From Bacteroidia bacterium (GTDB lineage Bacteria > Bacteroidota > Bacteroidia > SpSt-205), in the NCBI GenBank assembly GCA_026414975.1, contig JAOAHZ010000006.1, positions 156,446-220,445 of the forward strand: a stretch of DNA of 64,000 nucleotides, in the 5' to 3' direction. Made by a program: the position numbers and the translations under genes. Every line of letters starts with the position of its first letter. Positions within the stretch are counted from its first letter, which is position 1. The notes beneath the pieces were generated by a model. That model was not told the origin of the DNA and made no database searches. It was given only the letters and a program-made list of their open reading frames with translations. This document shows, piece by piece, positions 42,124-50,112 of the stretch.

Positions 42124-43099
42124 AATCCTATTACGCTGGACCTTAGGGGGGGCCTTTGTCGTCTTGCTTCTCAAGACCCTAGCGTATGCGGTTGGGGGTA
42201 GCGCAGGTTTTTTCTCTGATGCTGGGGAAAGCCTCATAAATGTACTCACCGCTTTACTGGGTCTGTATGGGATACAATGGACCCGGCGCCCTCGCGATAG
42301 AGAACATCCCTACGGACACGGGAAGGGCGATGCTTTAGTCGGTGCTCTCCAAGCAATTATTGTCATGGCAACCGCTGCAGGCTTAGCTTTTACTATTCTC
42401 ACGGGAGGGTACATACCAGCTCAGAGCCACGCTGTCCGTGAAGTTTTCTTTCTACAAGGGGGCGCTATGAGCCTTAACTTAGGGTTAGCCTTCCTTTTGT
42501 GGCGGAACGGTCGCCGGTACAGCTCCACCATTTTACGGGCTGAGAGCCTGCACCTTTTGGGCGATGTGGCGACTTCATTTGTGGTACTGCTGAATTTCTT
42601 AGGGCTTCGATGGGGGCTCCCCGAGATAGTAGATAAGAGCGTAGGGTTAGGCGTGGTTATAATCGTAGGGTATGGGTCTCTGCGTATTTTACGGGAGACG
42701 ACAGCTACGCTCATGGACACTCAGGACCCGCGCCTACTTGAGCGTCTCGCTGCAGCCCTACAAGCTCATCGGAGACCCGAATGGATAGACCTTCATAACG
42801 TTCGGATTCAGCGGTACGGACGCGCTCTGCACGTAGATGGACATGTAACCCTTCCTTGGTATTGGAGCTTGGAAAAAGCTCATGAAGCGATGAAAACTTT
42901 GGAGGAAGTGCTTCGAGGAGAGCTGGATACTGAGGTGGAGTTCTTCTGGCATATGGACCCCTGTGAACCTATTTGCTGTTCATTCTGTGAGATACAGGAT
43001 TGTCCTTATCGTCAAGCGGTGTTTGAGAAACGGCGAACTGTAACCCCTGAAAGTCTATTTGTAAATCAGAAAGGGTGGCAGCCTGACTCAGCGCATTAG
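42107..43099 (+). CDS. Cation diffusion facilitator with Cys-rich C-terminus
   Basis: 330-residue divalent metal/H+ antiporter of the CDF family. The transmembrane part has the metal-site pattern SAGFFSDAGESLINVL, the HPYGHGK loop (EHPYGHGKGDALVGAL) and AESLHLLGDVATSFVVLL. A cytoplasmic CTD begins near residue 205. After the domain comes a cysteine-rich tail, DPCEPICCSFCEIQDCPY, with six cysteines in a short span, which could sense or bind a thiophilic metal such as Zn, Cd or Fe. The substrate is unknown. It overlaps the convergent 43088 gene by 12 bp. Confidence 0.9.
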   Translation: MLPKPEILLRWTLGGAFVVLLLKTLAYAVGGSAGFFSDAGESLINVLTALLGLYGIQWTRRPRDREHPYGHGKGDALVGALQAIIVMATAAGLAFTILTGGYIPAQSHAVREVFFLQGGAMSLNLGLAFLLWRNGRRYSSTILRAESLHLLGDVATSFVVLLNFLGLRWGLPEIVDKSVGLGVVIIVGYGSLRILRETTATLMDTQDPRLLERLAAALQAHRRPEWIDLHNVRIQRYGRALHVDGHVTLPWYWSLEKAHEAMKTLEEVLRGELDTEVEFFWHMDPCEPICCSFCEIQDCPYRQAVFEKRRTVTPESLFVNQKGWQPDSAH

Positions 43100-43645
43100 C
43101 GTATGGAACCCTACATATCCTAACCCCCCTATTACCCCTAACCCCGCTCCCCTCCCTATTTCTTGGATTGAATGGGCTCCTTCTCTATATCGCAAGTAGG
43201 CTACCGCTCCCATTGCAAGAGCTAAGAGCCCAGCGTATTCAGGGTAGTCCAGTCCGTAGCCCAGGTAAAATCCACATAGCCCCCCCCACCCATACACATG
43301 AAAAGAATACTCTCTCCACCAGTGCAGAACAAAGCCCCAGAAGCTCATCCAAAAAAAGAAGCTGAGCCATAAATACAAGATCGGTTCTGTAACAGCGCTC
43401 CACATCCCCCCAATCGCTATAAGATGCCACAGTAGTAGGAAGCGCCTTCCTGAGCCTAGCAAAACCAGTATATCTCGCTCCTTAGCTTGTACCCACGCAT
43501 ATAGGAGACCAGAGATGCCAACTAAAATGCCAAAGCTAGCAAGCATCCATCCGATTTGCCAGCGACTCCAGTAGACAATCCAGCTTGCCTCTACGATAAC
43601 AGGGTGTGTAACGATGGACAAGAAGCGAGAGAGCTTTCTTACCAT
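43088..43645 (-). CDS. Integral membrane protein, PAP2-related
   Basis: 185-residue protein with about five transmembrane helices. The start (RKLSRFLSIVTHPVIVEASW) and end (GAHSIQEIGRGAGLGVIGGLGYVGFH) resemble the Bacteroidota membrane family related to PAP2 lipid phosphatases, in which a GAHxxxE segment lies in the last helices. Full PAP2 catalytic motifs are not visible, so enzymatic activity is doubtful. It overlaps the DUF5683 gene by 7 bp and forms an operon with it. Confidence 0.5.
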   Translation of the reverse strand: MVRKLSRFLSIVTHPVIVEASWIVYWSRWQIGWMLASFGILVGISGLLYAWVQAKERDILVLLGSGRRFLLLWHLIAIGGMWSAVTEPILYLWLSFFFWMSFWGFVLHWWREYSFHVYGWGGLCGFYLGYGLDYPEYAGLLALAMGAVAYLRYREGAHSIQEIGRGAGLGVIGGLGYVGFHTLMR

Positions 43646-44196
43646 CGTAGTGCAAGAAGGAAGCCGTTGGGCATAACCTGAGTATATATTGTAAAGCCCT
43701 TCAAATGAGCATCGGCATAAGCCTCACCAATCTGAAGTCCATACCCAACTAAAAACATAAGCAAAAACACATCTCTGTCCTGTCGGTAGCTTTCTCGGAG
43801 AGAGCGTAAGTTTTCTGGACGCAAAGGCGGCAGAGGATTAGCCCCCTGCATAGCTTCCAAATACGCTTGGCGATAGAAGAGGTACTGGCGGTGGTTCTGA
43901 TAAGCTAAGTAGCCCGTGATTCCTAATGCACCCCAAATAATAGGGGCTTTCCAGTAGGAGCGATTGTAAATCTGTCCTGCGCCAGGTAAGATAGCGCTGA
44001 ATAGAGCGGATAGACGAGGCTTAGGAAGCCATAGGGTATCCTTATCAGGAAGGTGATTTCGTTGAGGAAGGCTTTCTCGTGAAATGATCACGGGGGGGAG
44101 GGTCGGATGTTTCTCATAAGAGTTCATGCCGAGGGGGATAAGAAGCGTTCTCATGAGGGTATCGCCTATCCAGAGCCCATGGATGAGCGAGTACAT
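43639..44196 (-). CDS. DUF5683 family protein
   Basis: About 185 residues. The core KPRLSALFSAILPGAGQIYNRSYWKAPIIWGALGITGYLAYQNHRQY is diagnostic of DUF5683, a Bacteroidota family of membrane-associated proteins of unknown function with a PGxGQxYN motif. A second hydrophobic helix (VFLLMFLVGYGLQIGEAYADAHL) follows. The start is revised from 44214 to 44196, the ATG lying 4 nt after TACTTTAG on the minus strand. Confidence 0.8.
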   Translation of the reverse strand: MYSLIHGLWIGDTLMRTLLIPLGMNSYEKHPTLPPVIISRESLPQRNHLPDKDTLWLPKPRLSALFSAILPGAGQIYNRSYWKAPIIWGALGITGYLAYQNHRQYLFYRQAYLEAMQGANPLPPLRPENLRSLRESYRQDRDVFLLMFLVGYGLQIGEAYADAHLKGFTIYTQVMPNGFLLALRW

Positions 44197-44200
44197 AGGG

Positions 44201-44208
44201 CTAAAGTA
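44201..44208 (-). promoter_or_regulatory. -7 box of DUF5683 operon
   Basis: TACTTTAG on the minus strand, then CCCT, then ATG at 44196; one mismatch to TAnnTTTG. Confidence 0.45.
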
Positions 44209-44297
44209 AAGCACGATAGCTTGCCCATGGGTTAGTCCTTAGGCTTGTAGAAGAAGGCATTCCGTTGAGCCGCAAGCTGCATAAAGGCGAGCTGACT

Positions 44298-44305
44298 CAT
44301 CTTTG
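44298..44305 (+). promoter_or_regulatory. -7 box of ychF
   Basis: CATCTTTG, 6 nt before the ATG at 44312. The TTG at 44303, used as the ORF-track start, lies inside this box. Confidence 0.45.
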
Positions 44306-44311
44306 CATGAC

Positions 44312-45412
44312 ATGGCACTTGCCTGTGGTATCGTAGGCTTACCCAATGTAGGAAAATCTACCCTATTCAATGCCCTCTCTGGCACGGCATTGGCTGCCGC
44401 TGCGAACTATCCTTTCTGCACGATTGAACCCAATAAAGCCATTTTGCCCGTTCCCGACCCTCGTTTAGAGGCCTTAGCGCGTTTTTTTCCAACAGCTCAG
44501 GTTACACCCACTACCCTAACTGTCGTAGATATTGCTGGGCTTGTTCGAGGGGCGCATGCGGGTCAGGGCCTTGGCAATCAGTTTTTGTCTCATATCCGTG
44601 AAGTTCAGGCTATTTTACATGTACTGCGCTGCTTTGAGGACCCCCACATTGTCCACGTAGAGGGCAGTACAAATCCCATCCGAGATAAGGAAATCGTGGA
44701 TCTGGAGCTGCAGCTGAAGGATTTAGAGACGCTGAGCCGAGTTATCTCTCGGGTGGAACGCGAAGCTCGCCTTGCCTCTAATAAGGAAGCTCAGAAGCAC
44801 TTGGAGACGCTAAACCGAGCTGAAGCTCACCTTTCAAGGGGTCAGAATCTTCGGACATTAGAGTTATCCTTGGAGGAGCATGCTTATTTGCGCTCATTAG
44901 GCCTGCTGACCTTGAAGCCTGTACTTTATATCGCTAATGTTGATGAAGGCAGCCTTCCCCACGGGAATCAGCATAGCCAAACTGTGGCTGAAATCGCCCG
45001 CCAAGAAGGAGCTTTATGTCTGACCTTGTGTGCTACTTTGGAAGCTCAGCTAGTGACCCTATCGCCTGAGGAACGGAAGGACTTCTTAGGCCTTTATGGA
45101 TTGGAGGCGCCAGCGCTGCCTAAGCTCATACAAGCAGCGTATGCTCTGTTGGGGCTTATCACGTTTTTCACAGCCGGGCCTAAAGAGGTCCGAGCTTGGA
45201 CGGTTCCTAAAGGAACCTCTGCCCCTAAAGCGGCGGGAGAGATTCATTCGGATATGGAGCGAGGGTTTATCCGAGCGGAAGTAATAGCTTGGGAAGATTA
45301 TATCGCCTGTGGCGGCGAAGAAGGCGCCAAGGCCACAGGTAGAATGCGTTTAGAAGGGAAGGAATACCTCATTCAAGATGGAGATGTGGTGTATTTTCGC
45401 TTTGCTGTGTAA
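44312..45412 (+). CDS. ychF: Obg-like ATPase/GTPase YchF
   Basis: Ribosome-associated P-loop NTPase of the OLA1/YchF group that prefers ATP. About 366 residues: G1 GLPNVGKSTLFNAL, FCTIEPNK, G3 DIAGLVRGAHAGQGLGNQFL, NVDE in place of the usual NKxD, a helical insert (about 130-200), and a C-terminal TGS domain with FTAGPKEVRAWTVPKGTSAPKAAGEIHSDMERGFIRAEVI. The first ATG is chosen over the upstream TTG because the TTG is part of the promoter box. Confidence 0.96.
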   Translation: MALACGIVGLPNVGKSTLFNALSGTALAAAANYPFCTIEPNKAILPVPDPRLEALARFFPTAQVTPTTLTVVDIAGLVRGAHAGQGLGNQFLSHIREVQAILHVLRCFEDPHIVHVEGSTNPIRDKEIVDLELQLKDLETLSRVISRVEREARLASNKEAQKHLETLNRAEAHLSRGQNLRTLELSLEEHAYLRSLGLLTLKPVLYIANVDEGSLPHGNQHSQTVAEIARQEGALCLTLCATLEAQLVTLSPEERKDFLGLYGLEAPALPKLIQAAYALLGLITFFTAGPKEVRAWTVPKGTSAPKAAGEIHSDMERGFIRAEVIAWEDYIACGGEEGAKATGRMRLEGKEYLIQDGDVVYFRFAV

Positions 45413-45672
45413 AGCGAGTCTGGGACAGGAAACTTGAGCGGCAGTCTTTAGCTGCGTCAAGTGACTGTAGTTTCCCGCTCTCGGGAGGCAAAGTGAGTTC
45501 TGACAAGTAAGGAAGTTTGAGCTTTGGGATGGACTCCTTACCCCAACACCAGCCTCGCAGCGAATATGAAGCAAAACCAGTGTGTAAGCCCTTTCCGCCC
45601 TACTTTGCTTCCGACCCCTTGCCTCATTGGGCTCCTATGATGTCGTAGAAACAAGCGCCTGAAGCCTCAGAA
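45413..45672. other. Convergent intergenic region with nested inverted repeats
   Basis: 260 bp between ychF and a convergent membrane-protein gene. Shortly after the ychF stop, GGAAACT pairs with AGTTTCC 40 nt downstream and encloses CTTGA/TCAAG and GCAG/CTGC stems, followed by CCCG-CTCT-CGGG. This could fold as a structured RNA or act as a bidirectional terminator. No known RNA family was recognised. Confidence 0.35.
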
Positions 45673-46335
45673 TCAGCTCGCTTGTGAAGCCGAGTTGTCC
45701 GTGAGTCCAACATACAATCCCGCCCCAGCTATCAGCGTGACTGGGGTAGTAATCAAAAGCCCTATCCCGCAGACCAGCCCACCTAAGAAGTTGATAAAGA
45801 GAGCAAGGAGCAGAAATCCTAAGACAGTTCCTCCCTGGTTCAGGGAGAGAGTAAGGGCTTGCTGCAGAGCAGTTATCACACCTAAGTCTTTATCCACAAT
45901 CAAGTAGGGGTAGGCGAAAAATAAAAAGGTCATGGCTACCCCAGCTAACATCCCAAGTCCAAGGCTGAGATATAGGTTGGTTGTCAAGCTATAGAAGCCA
46001 CCTGTATCAAAGGCTCCTATAACCGAAAATCCCGAAAGCACGGTGACGATTAGCAGGGCGGGAAAGGCCACTATAATAGCTCCCGCTGCGACTTTGAGGT
46101 AGGTGAGGAAATCCTTCGGAAAGATTTCCTCAAAGGAGAATCTCTCCACGCTCCGCCATGCTTTTAGCCCATAGCATACAAAGACTGCTTGGATTAGGAG
46201 GTTTGCTAACGACCCAAGGTAAGGGATGAGTGACAGTACAATGCTGATCAGCAAAAGAAGTAAGCCCCAGAGCCAGTGAATCCTAAATCGTTCCCAAGCT
46301 GTCTTGAATAAGTCGGAAATAGATAGGTTTGACAT
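45673..46335 (-). CDS. Hypothetical polytopic membrane protein
   Basis: 220 residues with about five to six hydrophobic helices and a polar N-terminus (MSNLSISDLFKTAWERFRIHW). This start, together with the inner FALPYLIVDKDLG-like segment (FFAYPYLIVDKDLGVITALQQALTLSLNQGG), resembles uncharacterised membrane proteins related to DUF975/DUF4013 or to glycerophosphodiesterase membrane domains. No function is assigned. The start is well supported: the ATG lies 4 nt after a perfect TACCTTTG box. Confidence 0.65.
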   Translation of the reverse strand: MSNLSISDLFKTAWERFRIHWLWGLLLLLISIVLSLIPYLGSLANLLIQAVFVCYGLKAWRSVERFSFEEIFPKDFLTYLKVAAGAIIVAFPALLIVTVLSGFSVIGAFDTGGFYSLTTNLYLSLGLGMLAGVAMTFLFFAYPYLIVDKDLGVITALQQALTLSLNQGGTVLGFLLLALFINFLGGLVCGIGLLITTPVTLIAGAGLYVGLTDNSASQAS

Positions 46336-46339
46336 GCCT

Positions 46340-46347
46340 CAAAGGTA
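46340..46347 (-). promoter_or_regulatory. -7 box of 45673-46335 gene
   Basis: TACCTTTG on the minus strand, then 4 nt, then ATG at 46335. It lies in the 17-bp gap after tgt. Confidence 0.65.
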
Positions 46348-46352
46348 CTGAA

Positions 46353-47483
46353 TTACTCATCAAGATGCATCCGAGGTTCGTTGGATAATCTGTGAATTAT
46401 GCTCTCTTTCCAAGAATGAAATGTATCGGATAGGATATGATGACGAATCTGTTCCATGAGCTCCAGAAAAAAGGTCAGATTAGCGGCGGTGGCGATGGTC
46501 TGAGCGAGGGGGTCTTCTATCCGAAAGAGATGGTGAAGGTAGGCTCGGGTGTAGCCCCAAGGGGGCAGAGGCGTAAAGTCGGATTTGTAGCGGGCATTTC
46601 TAATGTGAAGGATGCCGTCCCAGGTATAGAGCCGTCCATGGCGAGCATTTCGAGTCGGAAGGACACAATCCATGAGGTCCATCCCAGCGGCTACAGCCTC
46701 TAAGATATCTAACGGTGTGCCTAATCCCATGACGTAGCGAGGCTTGTCTGGAGGTAGAAGTTTGCCCATTAGGTGCAATATGGGCCGTCTTAGTTCGGCT
46801 GGCTCACCTACAGCTAAGCCCCCTACAGCCCAACCCTCAAAATTCCATTCTCTAAGTGCTTCGTAGCTAAATCGACGCAAATCCACCTCTACCCCACCTT
46901 GGACGATACCAAACTGCATGACGGGGTAGTTATAGGCCGTAGGATTTTCCATGAAGGCACGTCGGGCTCGCCCAGCCCACGTATGCGTCAGCTCCAAGGC
47001 CTCACGCATGATCCTTGCACTGGCTGGATAGGGAGGACATACATCTAAGACCATTTGAATGTCTGAGCCGATGCTGCGCTGAATAGAAACAACGCTTTCT
47101 GGCGTAAGCAAATGAGAGGAACCGTCTATATGAGACTTGAAGATAACACCCTCTATGCCCAGACGCCTATGGCTTGCCAGACTAAACACTTGATAACCTC
47201 CACTATCTGTGAGAATGGGCTTAGTCCAGCCCATAAATCGGTGTAGTCCTCCCGCTGCCTCTAAGACAGAAGTACCTGGTCGTAGATAGAGGTGATAGGT
47301 ATTGGAGAGCAGAATGGAGGCTTTATCTAACAAGTGGCCGGGAAAGGCCCGAAGGCTCCCGTGTGTAGCTACAGGCATAAAGGCGGGGGTTGGTACGCGC
47401 CCATGAGCGGTGTAAAGCCATCCCGCTCTCGCTTCACCTTCTACTTTGACGACGCAGAAGCCAGGGTGTGTATCCAACGCCAA
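46353..47483 (-). CDS. tgt: tRNA-guanine transglycosylase
   Basis: Exchanges guanine-34 for preQ1 in tRNAs with GUN anticodons (queuosine pathway). 376 residues: FMPVATHGSLRAFPG, the general-base aspartate in LTDSGGYQVFSL, GGLAVGEPAELRRPILHLMG, and the nucleophile region in MDLMDCVLPTRNARHG. The CxCxxC part of the zinc site is missing: the segment reads NARYKSDFTPLPPWGYTRAYLHHLF where cysteines would normally precede YTRAYLHHL. The upstream hypothetical gene overlaps by 43 bp. QueC, also in this window, makes the precursor preQ0. Confidence 0.93.
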   Translation of the reverse strand: MALDTHPGFCVVKVEGEARAGWLYTAHGRVPTPAFMPVATHGSLRAFPGHLLDKASILLSNTYHLYLRPGTSVLEAAGGLHRFMGWTKPILTDSGGYQVFSLASHRRLGIEGVIFKSHIDGSSHLLTPESVVSIQRSIGSDIQMVLDVCPPYPASARIMREALELTHTWAGRARRAFMENPTAYNYPVMQFGIVQGGVEVDLRRFSYEALREWNFEGWAVGGLAVGEPAELRRPILHLMGKLLPPDKPRYVMGLGTPLDILEAVAAGMDLMDCVLPTRNARHGRLYTWDGILHIRNARYKSDFTPLPPWGYTRAYLHHLFRIEDPLAQTIATAANLTFFLELMEQIRHHILSDTFHSWKESIIHRLSNEPRMHLDE

Positions 47484-47887
47484 GTGAGTTTTTTGGCCTC
47501 TGGATGGGCGATCATTTCGCTGAGAGAGGGGAGAATATATAAGTACGGCCCTTGGCGAGGAAAGGTTTGAGGGGGACTCAGGGGCTGACCTGTGAGAGGG
47601 TCATAAACGCCTGTCTTTTTGTCTGGCAAAAGTTGGCCCAAAACCCACAAAACTGGTTCTGCAAACAGAGATAGGTGCTGGGAGGTCAGGACGGTTCGGA
47701 CTACAACAAGCGTTGCCTCTTTCTTCTGAAGCCCGATTGAGGTGACAACCTTTTCCAGAAGCTCTAGGGCTTCGGGAGTAGAATCCTCTTGAGAGAAAAA
47801 CACAGCTATGTGCCCCCGTCCAGCTTGAATAACTCGGAGAGGGGGAGCTATAGGCCACCGATACGGACCGAGGTACAGAGAGCCCAT
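47441..47887 (-). CDS. Hypothetical protein
   Basis: 148-residue soluble protein, unrecognised. It has a Gly/Pro-rich start, a central acidic helix (DSTPEALELLEKVVTSIGL) and a C-terminal phrase LYILPSLSEMIAHPEAKKLTWRWIHTL. The 40-bp overlap with LhgO and 43-bp overlap with tgt indicate genuine coding within an operon. Its position between an oxidoreductase and a tRNA-modification gene gives no clear clue. Confidence 0.55.
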   Translation of the reverse strand: MGSLYLGPYRWPIAPPLRVIQAGRGHIAVFFSQEDSTPEALELLEKVVTSIGLQKKEATLVVVRTVLTSQHLSLFAEPVLWVLGQLLPDKKTGVYDPLTGQPLSPPQTFPRQGPYLYILPSLSEMIAHPEAKKLTWRWIHTLASASSK

Positions 47888-49068
47888 GTATCTAAGGCTT
47901 TCTGAACAATCACTTCAGCTAAGGCGAGAGAAGCGGTCGCTGCTGGCGATGGAGCATTTAGAACATGTAAGCTACGAGCCTGGGTAACGAAATAGAAGTC
48001 ATCCCAGAACTTACCATCTCGGGCAAGGGCCAAAGCACGAATCCCCGATCGCCCGGGTATCAAGTCCTCCTCCTGAAGGGATGGGACTAAGCGCTGCACG
48101 CTTCGCCAAAATAACCGTTTGGAAAAAGCCCTACGATACTCCTCTAATCCCTCCCGCCAGTGCTGGATGAAGAAGCGCCATGTTCCGCTGAAAGTCAAAG
48201 CCTCTAAGGTGTCTCTTAGAGAGAAACCTGTGCGCGTATAGACCTCTCTAGCCCAAGCGAATACGGCATTAGGTCCGGCTTCTACGCTTCCATCCGTCAT
48301 ACGTGTTAGGTGTACCCCTAAGACTGGGTAGGTGGGATGGGGGAGGGGATAGATGAGATGTCGTACTTTCCAGCGGGCCTCAGGGCGCAGTTCGTAGTAA
48401 TCCCCTCGGAAAGGAACAATTCTTAGTGGCGGGCTTAGGCCATCTAATCGGGCTAACCGATCAGCCTGCAGACCCGCACAAGCGATCAGGAACTTCGTTT
48501 CATAGCTCCCTCGAGATGTATGAATAACGTAGCCGCGGGCATGCGATTTGAGAGAGATAACCTCGGCTTCGTATATGACCTCGGCCTCGCTTAGGCTCAA
48601 AAGACGCTGAGTTAGCATACGATAGTCTATGATGCCTGTTACGGGGACATGAATAGCCCCTATACCTCGGGCTTCAGGCTCATAAGCCTGAATCTCTTCG
48701 GGACCGAGCAGGCGGATACCAGGGATACCATTTTGGAGGCCGCGCTCGTAGACCGCTTGGAGCCGAGACTGTTCGGCTGGGCTCGTAGCGAGAATGAGCT
48801 TACCACAGCGCTCGTGCGGAATCTTCTGAGAAGCTGCAAACTCATATAGCTTTTCACGCCCTTGAGCACATAGGCGAGCCTTGAGAGAACCCGGCTTATA
48901 GTAAATCCCTGAGTGAATCACACCAGAGTTGCGTCCGCTCTGGTGGAAAGCTGGAGATTTTTCCTTTTCTAAGACCAATAGACGGGCTTCAGGTCGCACT
49001 TGGCGTAGTCGGTGCGCTACGGCGGCCCCTACCACTCCTGCGCCTATTACAGTTATGTCGTATACCAT
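47848..49068 (-). CDS. L-2-hydroxyglutarate dehydrogenase/oxidase (LhgO-like)
   Basis: 406-residue FAD-dependent oxidoreductase of the DAO family. Motifs are the FAD-binding IGAGVVGAAVAHRLRQ, the LhgO/L2HGDH-type ARLLVLEKEKSPAFHQSGRNSGVIHSGIYYKPGSLKARLC, and GPNAVFAWAREVYTRTGFS. It oxidises L-2-hydroxyglutarate to 2-oxoglutarate and passes electrons to quinone or oxygen. Its ATG overlaps the ChaN stop by one base. The family call is firm; the substrate is inferred. Confidence 0.88.
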   Translation of the reverse strand: MVYDITVIGAGVVGAAVAHRLRQVRPEARLLVLEKEKSPAFHQSGRNSGVIHSGIYYKPGSLKARLCAQGREKLYEFAASQKIPHERCGKLILATSPAEQSRLQAVYERGLQNGIPGIRLLGPEEIQAYEPEARGIGAIHVPVTGIIDYRMLTQRLLSLSEAEVIYEAEVISLKSHARGYVIHTSRGSYETKFLIACAGLQADRLARLDGLSPPLRIVPFRGDYYELRPEARWKVRHLIYPLPHPTYPVLGVHLTRMTDGSVEAGPNAVFAWAREVYTRTGFSLRDTLEALTFSGTWRFFIQHWREGLEEYRRAFSKRLFWRSVQRLVPSLQEEDLIPGRSGIRALALARDGKFWDDFYFVTQARSLHVLNAPSPAATASLALAEVIVQKALDTWALCTSVRIGGL

Positions 49069-49937
49069 CAGTGCGTCCGTGTCATGGTCTCTGGTACGAC
49101 TAAAATAACGTCTGCAAGCCCTTCTCTGGGCGGCTTGTACTGCTGGGGAAGGGGAGCTCGCTGTGTGCTGACATTCACTACGCGTAGATGAGGAGCGTAC
49201 AGTCGCAGATAAGCGGCAATGCCTTCTTTATAGTCGCTATGATAGCTGCCGTTGAGATGGAATAGAAGCTGACCAGGGCGCCAAGCCTGCTGAATGCGAT
49301 AAGCCATGGTCGCATCCTTAAGCATTTGGGCTAAGCGAAAGTTTTCTGGATTCATACCATGTCCCTCTGCCATTTCAGTCATTTTTTGATAAGAAGGGAG
49401 AGAATCTAATCGGGGGAAAGGCCAAGGCGCTATTAAGCGGCGCTTTGATTCATCCCAGCTCTCTATGTCTGCTATCCCTCGGCGAGCTACCTCCCGAGCA
49501 AGCATCCTGGGCGTGTTTGTCGCATAAATAGCCATGCCCTTCTCTTGAGCCAGCTCTACCAAAGGAGCATAATCCGTGGAGAAGTTGGGCCAAAGCCGTA
49601 CTTCTTCTCCAAGTCGGTCCAGGGTTATCTCTCGGCGTAAATACCGATTTAGAGCTTCTTGCTGATCTGTTTCAAACATTTCCATGCCTAAAGCGAGGGG
49701 ACGCTTTGCCTGTAAGTCTTTCACAAGCTCGTATGCAAGCCAGTGAGCTATAGGGTCGTCGTGCAGCTCTCCGAATAGTATTACGTCGGCTTGGGCTAAG
49801 AGGCCTATCGCTTTTTTATACGAGATTCGCTTGCCTTGACCTGAATAAAGGACGTAAGCAGGTTTGTCTTGGGCAAAAGCCAAAGATAGAATGCCGAGTA
49901 ACACAGCCTTTCCGAGGGCTACTTCACCCTTCTGCAT
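49068..49937 (-). CDS. ChaN/Tiki-like haem-binding family protein
   Basis: 289 residues with a signal peptide (AVLLGILSLAFAQ) and the ChaN (DUF399) domain: ADVILFGELHDDPIAHWLAYELVKDL, LALGMEMFETDQQEALNRYL, and LLFHLNGSYHSDYKEGIAAYL. These conserved GELHDD and GxxHxxY elements define a superfamily shared with iron-regulated ChaN of Campylobacter and metazoan Tiki proteases. Haem binding or peptidase activity is possible. It is the first gene of an operon with LhgO, the hypothetical gene and tgt. Confidence 0.83.
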   Translation of the reverse strand: MQKGEVALGKAVLLGILSLAFAQDKPAYVLYSGQGKRISYKKAIGLLAQADVILFGELHDDPIAHWLAYELVKDLQAKRPLALGMEMFETDQQEALNRYLRREITLDRLGEEVRLWPNFSTDYAPLVELAQEKGMAIYATNTPRMLAREVARRGIADIESWDESKRRLIAPWPFPRLDSLPSYQKMTEMAEGHGMNPENFRLAQMLKDATMAYRIQQAWRPGQLLFHLNGSYHSDYKEGIAAYLRLYAPHLRVVNVSTQRAPLPQQYKPPREGLADVILVVPETMTRTH

Positions 49938-49956
49938 GGGATAGGGCTACTTCTGG

Positions 49957-50072
49957 ATCGAGCAAGGCTCAAACAAAGGCCTACTGAAATAAGTCTTTAG
50001 GCGAAGCGTATCAGGAGGGAATAGGAGCACTTGAGAGGGGCGATAGCCCTGACTAGGCCATCGCCCCTTTTT
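49957..50072 (+). ncRNA. Candidate small RNA with terminator, opposite strand to neighbours
   Basis: Between two minus-strand genes, the plus strand has a near-consensus TACTTCTG box (49948-49955) and, about 80 nt later, a 12-bp stem with one mismatch (GGGGCGATAGCC/GGCCATCGCCCC, 50037-50067) followed by TTTTT. This is a promoter-to-terminator arrangement without an ORF. It could be a small RNA of about 110 nt. Confidence 0.35.
50037..50072 (+). terminator. Rho-independent terminator-like hairpin
   Basis: Stem GGGGCGATAGCC with its near-perfect complement GGCCATCGCCCC, then T5 on the plus strand. On the minus strand the same hairpin lies after the OmpA/TPR gene but lacks a T tract. Confidence 0.55.
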
Positions 50073-50112
50073 ATAGCTACCCATCTTTAGGATAGGTCTC
50101 CGAACTTGCTTA

